Shown here: one piece after another, positions 13,475 through 22,437 of the stretch | Layout: each line of letters opens with the position of its first letter | How positions within the stretch are numbered: position 1 is the first letter of the stretch | Assembly (NCBI GenBank): GCA_023053545.1 | Contig: JAKZAN010000007.1 | Span: forward strand, 3,410,001-3,474,000 | DNA: 64,000 nucleotides | Origin: Lepidurus packardi | Taxonomy: Eukaryota; Arthropoda; Branchiopoda; Notostraca; Triopsidae | Reading direction: 5' to 3' | Translations under genes and position numbers: made by a program | The notes under the pieces: model-generated | The model's database searches: none | What the model was told of the DNA's origin: nothing | What the model saw: the letters and a program-made list of their open reading frames with translations, nothing else

Positions 13475-14161
13475 TCAATCGCCTTCCCTAATTAATAATT
13501 TGTTTTCAATACAAAACACTTATATTCTCGACAGCCATCTTGTTATATTGTTCTTTTAAAATCGCAATGCAGGACATGCTTTTAAAGATGAGTTTACTTT
13601 CTTTATTAGTTAGATGTCTGTAACAAGCCAATAACTTCATATTTCAGAATGAAACGCACAGAAGAGAATGGAATTCATATAAAGAAATCGAAGTTGTAAG
13701 AAAGTGTTCCTACAGTTGTTAAGGTTCCAATCCAATTGACAAAAGGAAAAAGTACGACTCGTGGTTATCTGGACGAAGAGAAAAGTCAGAAAGGTACTTT
13801 GATGGAGTAGAAAGAAAAAGGACTTCGAATTAGGGCGAGGAGAAAAGTCCTAATAAAGTCCTAAAAAGCCCTATATAAGTTGCCAACTTTAGAAGCTCCT
13901 TATTCAGTCCAAATCCAGCAAGGAAGAAAGTAAGCACTTTTTAAGCATTGGTTGAATTTATATTTAAGTTCTTGCGGTTTTTAGTGTCTTTTTTTCATTC
14001 TTTTTCATTCTTTTTGTCAATAATTTGTCGCTTCATTTCGCTATTATTTTTTATATGTTTTAAACGTAATCATCACAAACCTTGCATATTTCGAAAGCTA
14101 AGAAAAAAACTCGTAAAAGAAAATAAAAGAAACTTTCTTGTTTCTTTTGTTTACTATCTAG

Positions 14162-14531
14162 ATGGAAACCACCGTTACGCCTGCTGCCGTCGCCCCGCCT
14201 GCCGCCCCCACGCCTGCTGCCGTCGCCCCGCCTGCCGCCCCCACGCCGGCCGCCGCCGCCATCCCAGCTGGCCTGTCTAAGCGCGGAGGGCTGGGCAGAT
14301 GGAGGGGAAGGAACCCCCATCAGGAGGGGCTGCTGCGAGCGGCCATTGAAGCGGCCATGGCCAGTAGGAATGGCCCGGAAGCCAAGTAAATAATTAGCTT
14401 TTTAATTAATTTATTCTGATTACCTTTCTTGTTATAGTCGCTTCCGTGGCCGCTGCCATTCGTGCGGGCGGCACGGGCCGCCCAGTGTCGTAACAAGCCC
14501 CTCCCCTAATCAATACAATGCCCTCCCCTAA
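14162..14531 (+). pseudogene. array unit, class A
   Basis: Exon 1 open, knuckle broken. Confidence 0.5.
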
Positions 14532-15218
14532 TCAATCGCCTTCCCTAATTAATAATTTGTTTTCAATACAAAACACTTATATTCTCGACAGCCATCTTGT
14601 TATATTGTTCTTTTAAAATCGCAATGCAGGACATGCTTTTAAAGATGAGTTTACTTTCTTTATTAGTTAGATGTCTGTAACAAGCCAATAACTTCATATT
14701 TCAGAATGAAACGCACAGAAGAGAATGGAATTCATATAAAGAAATCGAAGTTGTAAGAAAGTGTTCCTACAGTTGTTAAGGTTCCAATCCAATTGACAAA
14801 AGGAAAAAGTACGACTCGTGGTTATCTGGACGAAGAGAAAAGTCAGAAAGGTACTTTGATGGAGTAGAAAGAAAAAGGACTTCGAATTAGGGCGAGGAGA
14901 AAAGTCCTAATAAAGTCCTAAAAAGCCCTATATAAGTTGCCAACTTTAGAAGCTCCTTATTCAGTCCAAATCCAGCAAGGAAGAAAGTAAGCACTTTTTA
15001 AGCATTGGTTGAATTTATATTTAAGTTCTTGCGGTTTTTAGTGTCTTTTTTTCATTCTTTTTCATTCTTTTTGTCAATAATTTGTCGCTTCATTTCGCTA
15101 TTATTTTTTATATGTTTTAAACGTAATCATCACAAACCTTGCATATTTCGAAAGCTAAGAAAAAAACTCGTAAAAGAAAATAAAAGAAACTTTCTTGTTT
15201 CTTTTGTTTACTATCTAG

Positions 15219-15582
15219 ATGGAAACCACCGTTACGCCTGCTGCCGTCGCCCCGCCTGCCGCCCCCACGCCTGCTGCCGTCGCCCCGCCTGCCGCCCCCA
15301 CGCCGGCCGCCATCCCAGCTGGCCTGTCTAAGCGCGGAGGGCTGGGCAGATGGAGGGGAAGGAACCCCCATCAGGAGGGGCTGCTGCGAGCGGCCATTGA
15401 AGCGGCCATGGCCAGTAGGAATGGCCCGGAAGCCAAGTAAATAATTAGCTTTTTAATTAATTTATTCTGATTACCTTTCTTGTTATAGTCGCTTCCGTGG
15501 CCGCTGCCATTCGTGCGGGCGGCACGGGCCGCCCAGTGTCGTAACAAGCCCCTCCCCTAATCAATACAATGCCCTCCCCTAA
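15219..15582 (+). pseudogene. array unit, class A with in-frame 6-bp deletion
   Basis: Two GCC codons are missing from the Ala run, which keeps the frame (73 instead of 75 codons before the unspliced stop). The knuckle is broken as in its neighbours. Confidence 0.5.
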
Positions 15583-16269
15583 TCAATCGCCTTCCCTAAT
15601 TAATAATTTGTTTTCAATACAAAACACTTATATTCTCGACAGCCATCTTGTTATATTGTTCTTTTAAAATCGCAATGCAGGACATGCTTTTAAAGATGAG
15701 TTTACTTTCTTTATTAGTTAGATGTCTGTAACAAGCCAATAACTTCATATTTCAGAATGAAACGCACAGAAGAGAATGGAATTCATATAAAGAAATCGAA
15801 GTTGTAAGAAAGTGTTCCTACAGTTGTTAAGGTTCCAATCCAATTGACAAAAGGAAAAAGTACGACTCGTGGTTATCTGGACGAAGAGAAAAGTCAGAAA
15901 GGTACTTTGATGGAGTAGAAAGAAAAAGGACTTCGAATTAGGGCGAGGAGAAAAGTCCTAATAAAGTCCTAAAAAGCCCTATATAAGTTGCCAACTTTAG
16001 AAGCTCCTTATTCAGTCCAAATCCAGCAAGGAAGAAAGTAAGCACTTTTTAAGCATTGGTTGAATTTATATTTAAGTTCTTGCGGTTTTTAGTGTCTTTT
16101 TTTCATTCTTTTTCATTCTTTTTGTCAATAATTTGTCGCTTCATTTCGCTATTATTTTTTATATGTTTTAAACGTAATCATCACAAACCTTGCATATTTC
16201 GAAAGCTAAGAAAAAAACTCGTAAAAGAAAATAAAAGAAACTTTCTTGTTTCTTTTGTTTACTATCTAG

Positions 16270-16639
16270 ATGGAAACCACCGTTACGCCTGCTGCCGTCG
16301 CCCCGCCTGCCGCCCCCACGCCTGCTGCCGTCGCCCCGCCTGCCGCCCCCACGCCGGCCGCCGCCGCCATCCCAGCTGGCCTGTCTAAGCGCGGAGGGCT
16401 GGGCAGATGGAGGGGAAGGAACCCCCATCAGGAGGGGCTGCTGCGAGCGGCCATTGAAGCGGCCATGGCCAGTAGGAATGGCCCGGAAGCCAAGTAAATA
16501 ATTAGCTTTTTAATTAATTTATTCTGATTACCTTTCTTGTTATAGTCGCTTCCGTGGCCGCTGCCATTCGTGCGGGCGGCACGGGCCGCCCAGTGTCGTA
16601 ACAAGCCCCTCCCCTAATCAATACAATGCCCTCCCCTAA
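16270..16639 (+). pseudogene. array unit, class A
   Basis: Exon 1 open, knuckle broken. Confidence 0.5.
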
Positions 16640-17326
16640 TCAATCGCCTTCCCTAATTAATAATTTGTTTTCAATACAAAACACTTATATTCTCGACAGC
16701 CATCTTGTTATATTGTTCTTTTAAAATCGCAATGCAGGACATGCTTTTAAAGATGAGTTTACTTTCTTTATTAGTTAGATGTCTGTAACAAGCCAATAAC
16801 TTCATATTTCAGAATGAAACGCACAGAAGAGAATGGAATTCATATAAAGAAATCGAAGTTGTAAGAAAGTGTTCCTACAGTTGTTAAGGTTCCAATCCAA
16901 TTGACAAAAGGAAAAAGTACGACTCGTGGTTATCTGGACGAAGAGAAAAGTCAGAAAGGTACTTTGATGGAGTAGAAAGAAAAAGGACTTCGAATTAGGG
17001 CGAGGAGAAAAGTCCTAATAAAGTCCTAAAAAGCCCTATATAAGTTGCCAACTTTAGAAGCTCCTTATTCAGTCCAAATCCAGCAAGGAAGAAAGTAAGC
17101 ACTTTTTAAGCATTGGTTGAATTTATATTTAAGTTCTTGCGGTTTTTAGTGTCTTTTTTTCATTCTTTTTCATTCTTTTTGTCAATAATTTGTCGCTTCA
17201 TTTCGCTATTATTTTTTATATGTTTTAAACGTAATCATCACAAACCTTGCATATTTCGAAAGCTAAGAAAAAAACTCGTAAAAGAAAATAAAAGAAACTT
17301 TCTTGTTTCTTTTGTTTACTATCTAG

Positions 17327-17696
17327 ATGGAAACCACCGTTACGCCTGCTGCCGTCGCCCCGCCTGCCGCCCCCACGCCTGCTGCCGTCGCCCCGCCTGC
17401 CGCCCCCACGCCGGCCGCCGCCGCCATCCCAGCTGGCCTGTCTAAGCGCGGAGGGCTGGGCAGATGGAGGGGAAGGAACCCCCATCAGGAGGGGCTGCTG
17501 CGAGCGGCCATTGAAGCGGCCATGGCCAGTAGGAATGGCCCGGAAGCCAAGTAAATAATTAGCTTTTTAATTAATTTATTCTGATTACCTTTCTTGTTAT
17601 AGTCGCTTCCGTGGCCGCTGCCATTCGTGCGGGCGGCACGGGCCGCCCAGTGTCGTAACAAGCCCCTCCCCTAATCAATACAATGCCCTCCCCTAA
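17327..17696 (+). pseudogene. array unit, class A
   Basis: Exon 1 open, knuckle broken. The spacer after it (about 17996 and 18055) carries two point differences from the array consensus, marking the transition to the knuckle-positive units. Confidence 0.5.
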
Positions 17697-18383
17697 TCAA
17701 TCGCCTTCCCTAATTAATAATTTGTTTTCAATACAAAACACTTATATTCTCGACAGCCATCTTGTTATATTGTTCTTTTAAAATCGCAATGCAGGACATG
17801 CTTTTAAAGATGAGTTTACTTTCTTTATTAGTTAGATGTCTGTAACAAGCCAATAACTTCATATTTCAGAATGAAACGCACAGAAGAGAATGGAATTCAT
17901 ATAAAGAAATCGAAGTTGTAAGAAAGTGTTCCTACAGTTGTTAAGGTTCCAATCCAATTGACAAAAGGAAAAAGTACGACTCGTGGTTATCTGGACTAAG
18001 AGAAAAGTCAGAAAGGTACTTTGATGGAGTAGAAAGAAAAAGGACTTCGAATTAAGGCGAGGAGAAAAGTCCTAATAAAGTCCTAAAAAGCCCTATATAA
18101 GTTGCCAACTTTAGAAGCTCCTTATTCAGTCCAAATCCAGCAAGGAAGAAAGTAAGCACTTTTTAAGCATTGGTTGAATTTATATTTAAGTTCTTGCGGT
18201 TTTTAGTGTCTTTTTTTCATTCTTTTTCATTCTTTTTGTCAATAATTTGTCGCTTCATTTCGCTATTATTTTTTATATGTTTTAAACGTAATCATCACAA
18301 ACCTTGCATATTTCGAAAGCTAAGAAAAAAACTCGTAAAAGAAAATAAAAGAAACTTTCTTGTTTCTTTTGTTTACTATCTAG

Positions 18384-18738
18384 ATGGAAACCACCGTTAC
18401 GCCTGCTGCCGTCGCCCCGCCTGCCGCCCCCACGCCTGCTGCCGTCGCCCCGCCTGCCGCCCCCACGCCGGCCGCCGCCGCCATCCCAGCTGGCCTGTCT
18501 AAGCGCGGAGGGCTGGGCAGATGGAGGGGAAGGAACCCCCATCAGGAGGGGCTGCTGCGAGCGGCCATTGAAGCGGCCATGGCCAGTAGGAATGGCCCGG
18601 AAGCCAAGTAAATAATTAGCTTTTTAATTAATTTATTCTGATTACCTTTCTTGTTATAGTCGCTTCCGTGGCCGCTGCCATTCGTGCGGGCGGCACGGGC
18701 ACCGTGCCGCCCAGTGTCGTAACAAGCCTCTCCCCTAA
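18384..18738 (+). CDS. array unit with intact zinc-knuckle protein (two exons, 100 aa)
   Basis: Exon 1 is 18384-18607, intron 18608-18659 (donor gtaaat, acceptor ttatag, CTGAT branch-like site and pyrimidine tract), exon 2 18660-18738. Without splicing the frame stops one codon past the donor. With splicing it runs to 100 residues. The N-terminal half is Ala/Pro-rich, with a duplicated TPAAVAPPAAP block, followed by an Arg-rich stretch (GLGRWRGR). The C-terminus reads RGRCHSCGRHGHRAAQC, a perfect CX2CX4HX4C knuckle as found in retroelement Gag nucleocapsids and some cellular RNA-binding proteins. A nucleic-acid-binding role is inferred from the knuckle. No capsid, protease or reverse transcriptase is encoded nearby. 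The knuckle DNA forms a perfect 11-bp hairpin (18688-18712). Confidence 0.6.
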
Positions 18739-19447
18739 TCAATACAATGCCCTCCCCTAATCAATCGCCTTCCCTAATTAATAATTTGTTTTCAATACAA
18801 AACACTTATATTCTCGACAGCCATCTTGTTATATTGTTCTTTTAAAATCGCAATGCAGGACATGCTTTTAAAGATGAGTTTACTTTCTTTATTAGTTAGA
18901 TGTCTGTAACAAGCCAATAACTTCATATTTCAGAATGAAACGCACAGAAGAGAATGGAATTCATATAAAGAAATCGAAGTTGTAAGAAAGTGTTCCTACA
19001 GTTGTTAAGGTTCCAATCCAATTGACAAAAGGAAAAAGTACGACTCGTGGTTATCTGGACGAAGAGAAAAGTCAGAAAGGTACTTTGATGGAGTAGAAAG
19101 AAAAAGGACTTCGAATTAGGGCGAGGAGAAAAGTCCTAATAAAGTCCTAAAAAGCCCTATATAAGTTGCCAACTTTAGAAGCTCCTTATTCAGTCCAAAT
19201 CCAGCAAGGAAGAAAGTAAGCACTTTTTAAGCATTGGTTGAATTTATATTTAAGTTCTTGCGGTTTTTAGTGTCTTTTTTTCATTCTTTTTCATTCTTTT
19301 TGTCAATAATTTGTCGCTTCATTTCGCTATTATTTTTTATATGTTTTAAACGTAATCATCACAAACCTTGCATATTTCGAAAGCTAAGAAAAAAACTCGT
19401 AAAAGAAAATAAAAGAAACTTTCTTGTTTCTTTTGTTTACTATCTAG

Positions 19448-19802
19448 ATGGAAACCACCGTTACGCCTGCTGCCGTCGCCCCGCCTGCCGCCCCCACGCC
19501 TGCTGCCGTCGCCCCGCCTGCCGCCCCCACGCCGGCCGCCGCCGCCATCCCAGCTGGCCTGTCTAAGCGCGGAGGGCTGGGCAGATGGAGGGGAAGGAAC
19601 CCCCATCAGGAGGGGCTGCTGCGAGCGGCCATTGAAGCGGCCATGGCCAGTAGGAATGGCCCGGAAGCCAAGTAAATAATTAGCTTTTTAATTAATTTAT
19701 TCTGATTACCTTTCTTGTTATAGTCGCTTCCGTGGCCGCTGCCATTCGTGCGGGCGGCACGGGCACCGTGCCGCCCAGTGTCGTAACAAGCCCCTCCCCT
19801 AA
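19448..19802 (+). CDS. array unit with intact zinc-knuckle protein (last copy, two exons)
   Basis: Exon 1 is 19448-19671, intron 19672-19723, exon 2 19724-19802. The product again reads as 100 residues, with the complete CX2CX4HX4C motif. It is the terminal unit. The array ends about 390 bp after its stop codon, so it has no following unit to supply the poly(A) signal seen elsewhere. It and the 18384 unit are the only two that keep the 7 bp needed for the knuckle, so they are the best candidates for the ancestral, functional form. Expression is unproven. Confidence 0.58.
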
Positions 19803-20311
19803 TCAATACAATGCCCTCCCCTAATCAATCGCCTTCCCTAATTAATAATTTGTTTTCAATACAAAACACTTATATTCTCGACAGCCATCTTGTTATATTG
19901 TTCTTTTAAAATCGCAATGCAGGACATGCTTTTAAAGATGAGTTTACTTTCTTTATTAGTTAGATGTCTGTAACAAGCCAATAACTTCATATTTCAGAAT
20001 GAAACGCACAGAAGAGAATGGAATTCATATAAAGAAATCGAAGTTGTAAGAAAGTGTTCCTACAGTTGTTAAGGTTCCAATCCAATTGACAAAAGGAAAA
20101 AGTACGACTCGTGGTTATCTGGACGAAGAGAAAAGTCAGAAAGGTACTTTGATGGAGTAGAAAGAAAAAGGACTTCGATTAGGGCGAGGAAAAAAGTTCG
20201 TTCATAATAATAAGGGACTTAGCATTTGGGAACTGAAAAAGAAAAAAAGTTAATCTACCCCACTGATGGCGTTGTTTCATGGATAAGTTGAAAAGAGTGC
20301 TGACATGTCAG

Positions 20312-20386
20312 TTATTAAGCTTTTTTGTATGTACAGTAGTTGCTTCTGGTTACCTTTTTTGTTATGCACACTTCCGTGGCCGCTGT
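20312..20386 (+). repeat. diverged remnant of the array unit
   Basis: The stretch ending gttaccttttttgttat followed by cttccgtggccgctg matches the 3' half of the unit's intron and the start of its exon 2, with scattered mismatches. A preceding ttaagcttttttg resembles the intron start. It lies 120 bp beyond the array end, so an older, decayed copy once extended the array. Confidence 0.6.
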
Positions 20387-20746
20387 AATAATGCTGTGAC
20401 CGCATAATGCCTATTAAAATATGCCTGAAAAAATAAAAATTACTTTGTAAAATAAAAAAAATATTTTTCTTGTTTAATTGTATATTTCTGCAATGTTCTA
20501 AAAAAATTCAAATTTCAAAACACAACACAATGAAATGGAATTCACAACAATTCGAAGTGCTTGCGGGTCCCACTCAGCGATGACACGGTTACCGAGTGTA
20601 CTTTCCCGTGTAAAAATTTTGACGTCATTTCATGGAAATTTGGTGTCAGTCATGGATCATTTTTGGATTGTCATGTTCATTTATTCCATGGATTTTGTAT
20701 CATAGAAATTCGATGTTATTACATGAAAGATCTTCGATTTTCCATG

Positions 20747-21090
20747 TCCTAAATTTCTATCGCCGATTTTGAAATTTATTTTCATGTCATAACTTGCTAT
20801 ATTTGATTTGGACATGTTTTTACTTGTCCTAAATTTCTATCGCCGATTTTGACATTTATTTTCATGTCATAACTTGCTATATTTGATTTGAACATGTTTT
20901 TACTTGTCCTAAATTTCTATCGCCGATTTTGACGCGTCTTTCCATGAAATACATTTCCATCTTTTTTTTTGGAAATGTCTTTACTTGTCCTAAATTCCTA
21001 TCGCCGATTTTGACGTGTCTTTCCATGTTATAAATTTTCATCTTTCATTTGGAAATGTCTTTACTTGTCCAAATTTCCGTCTACGCTTCT
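20747..21090 (+). repeat. ~80-bp minisatellite
   Basis: The block tcctaaatttctatcgccg starts at about 20747, 20827, 20907 and 20989, with a degenerate fifth start near 21068. The repeat period is 79-82 bp. Variable filler such as catgtcataacttgctat lies between. The 200 bp upstream (20560-20746) contain looser ccatggattt-type repeats. No gene is seen from 20194 to 21800. Confidence 0.8.
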
Positions 21091-21171
21091 GACCTTCGCT
21101 TCCCAGCATCTACGCTTATCTGACTTAATTCTGACTATACGCTTTAGGACTTGGAAAGAGGCGTATACGTA

Positions 21172-21271
21172 CGCGCCTCTTTCCAAAGCATTTATTTGTC
21201 GGCCTCTTTCCAAATGCTTTGGAAAGCTTTTATTTTAATGCTTTGGAAAGCATTTATTTGGAAAGAGGCGA
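21172..21271. repeat. inverted repeat around gcctctttccaaa
   Basis: gcgcctctttccaaagcat near 21172 is complemented by gctttggaaagc and tttggaaagaggcg at 21243-21271. The arms contain further copies of cctctttccaaa, so several fold-back structures are possible. Probably a small palindromic repeat element. Confidence 0.55.
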
Positions 21272-21290
21272 AAGAAAGAACGCGCGATTA

Positions 21291-21313
21291 TATATATATA
21301 TATATTATATATA

Positions 21314-21345
<32 letters not shown>
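21291..21345. repeat. (TA)n microsatellite
   Basis: An almost pure TA run, broken by single TT or AA steps. Confidence 0.9.
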
Positions 21346-21539
21346 TTTGAAAGAAAAACCTTGCGTAAAAACCCTGCGTAAGCGTAGTAGTGGTCTAGAA
21401 ACGACAGGATTGGTCAAAACGACGGATAAGCACTGTCATTGGTCAATACGCAAAGTCCATAAGACGATCAATAGTTTGATTACTGTACATTTTTACGAAT
21501 TATTTCGCTGTTGCTTTTTGTTCACATTGAATTTCCGCG

Positions 21540-21575
21540 TGTCGTTATAGCGAGGTCACAGGTCAAGAAAGCGGA
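21540..21575 (+). repeat. 36-bp direct repeat, copy 1
   Basis: tgtcgttatagcgaggtcac and the following 16 bases recur exactly at 27075-27110 in the same orientation, with unrelated flanks. It is the only part of either region that is shared. Confidence 0.9.
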
Positions 21576-21807
21576 AAGCGAATGCACAATTAAGTAGTTC
21601 TTTAAAAACGTTATATTTTTACCATATGTCAAAAAATGAAAAAAAAATACATAAAATGAATACATTTACAAAAAACATTTTCATAAAATGAATACATTTA
21701 CAAAAAGGAAAAAAAAATTTAGTCACTAGACGATGGTTTAATTTACAGAAATTCTTGCTTTCAAATTCTTGCTTAAGCGCTTTTTATGGCAGCTTATGCA
21801 AGTATCC

Positions 21808-22362
21808 TTAATCCATTTTTTTACAGTTTTTACATCTACTTTTTTTTTTACGCACGTAAGAAATTACAGCCGCAATGGTTGCCTTGTTGAGTTGTGGCTT
21901 GGTTGGAACACCCGGGACAGGGCCCGGTCTTCCCGTTAATGTTTGGGTTGCCAAAACGTTCTTCCCGAGCAAGAACTTCAGCAAGCTGTCAGTGACGTCT
22001 TTCCCACTGCTTGACGGGAGGTCTGCCAAACAGGACTCCAGCTGGTCAACAGAAATATGGTGATCCCCAAAAGTAATGAACTACAGGGGGAAAAAAATAA
22101 AATTGTAACGAAATTTTTAACACTACATTAATAACAAAATTACTAAAATATGACTCGTGATGATATTACTTACTTTATTTTCTTGCTTTTTCTTGGCATC
22201 CAGCTCTTTAAAGCATCGAAGGACCTGTTCCCTCACCAAGTGACCTATGCGGTCATCCGCATCCGCATGGTCATCCGCATCCGCATGGTCATCCGCATCC
22301 GCATGGTCATCCGCATGGTCATCCGCATCCGCATGGTAATCCGCATCCGCAGCTGAAACGAC
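21808..22362 (-). pseudogene. BEN-domain-like gene, left inverted copy (3' exons only)
   Basis: On the minus strand two exons are recognisable: 22362-22174 (acceptor ttttcacag, donor gtaagt) and 22080-21808 (acceptor ccctgtag, ending at a TGA/TAG-type stop). They read VVSAADADYHADADD..., an acidic His-Ala-Asp repeat, then RIGHLVREQVLRCFKEL, and in the last exon LLKFLLGKNVLATQTLTGR...LNKATIAAVISYVRKKK. The last part resembles a BEN domain, an alpha-helical DNA or protein interaction module (family call by pattern, moderate confidence). The copy lacks the upstream exons of its twin at 27848-28984, and its upstream edge abuts the stop codon of the CACTA transposase. It may be a fragment or may have been fused to that gene by splicing. 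Confidence 0.5.
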
Positions 22363-22435
22363 CTGTGAAAAATAGTAAAATTGTAGTTAAAATAAATTAG
22401 ATCTTAGCAACGTGAATTACAGTTAAGAAAAATGT
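21875..22435. repeat. left arm of a ~550-bp inverted repeat
   Basis: The reverse complement of this stretch matches 28438-28980 nearly base for base, introns included. The main differences are the number of ccgcatccgcatggtcat units, which encode the His-Ala-Asp repeat. The two arms are 6 kb apart and enclose the CACTA gene, the LINE fragment and the first exons of the right-hand gene. Confidence 0.9.
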
Positions 22436-22437
22436 TC

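Larger units (their letters stand above)
1687..20193 (+). repeat. tandem array of ~1.06-kb transcription-unit-like repeats
   Basis: Near-identical head-to-tail units with start codons at 2541, 3598, 4654, 5711, 6767, 7823, 8880, 9936, 10992, 12048, 13105, 14162, 15219, 16270, 17327, 18384 and 19448. The spacing is 1056 or 1057, except 1051 after 15219 and 1064 after 18384. Each unit holds an AATAAA, a TATA box, an initiator-like site, a GC-rich exon 1, a 52-nt intron and exon 2. Three indel sites distinguish units. Class A has intact exon 1 (2541, 4654, 7823, 12048 onward). Class B lacks one G in the GCC run (3598, 5711, 6767, 8880, 9936, 10992). The unit at 15219 lacks 6 bp. A 7-bp knuckle deletion is present in all units except the last two. 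The array starts inside the gap and breaks off at about 20193, before the next TATA box. It could be a tandem gene cluster or a concatenated gag-only LTR element. Confidence 0.95.

Noticed and set aside
1687-20193. CRISPR array or rDNA cluster
   Set aside because: The units are ~1 kb and near-identical throughout, with no short repeat-spacer pattern and no rRNA sequence.
1687-20193. Firm call of the unit as a solo or tandem LTR retrotransposon
   Set aside because: A TG...CA segment and a possible primer site after it (tggttgaattt) can be drawn, but no terminal target duplication, clear tRNA match or polypurine tract was found, so it stays a hypothesis.
21885-22063. Plus-strand frame VALLSCGLVGTPGTGPG and its twin at 28792-28980
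   Set aside because: Antisense of the BEN-like last exon, which has proper splice sites and domain pattern.
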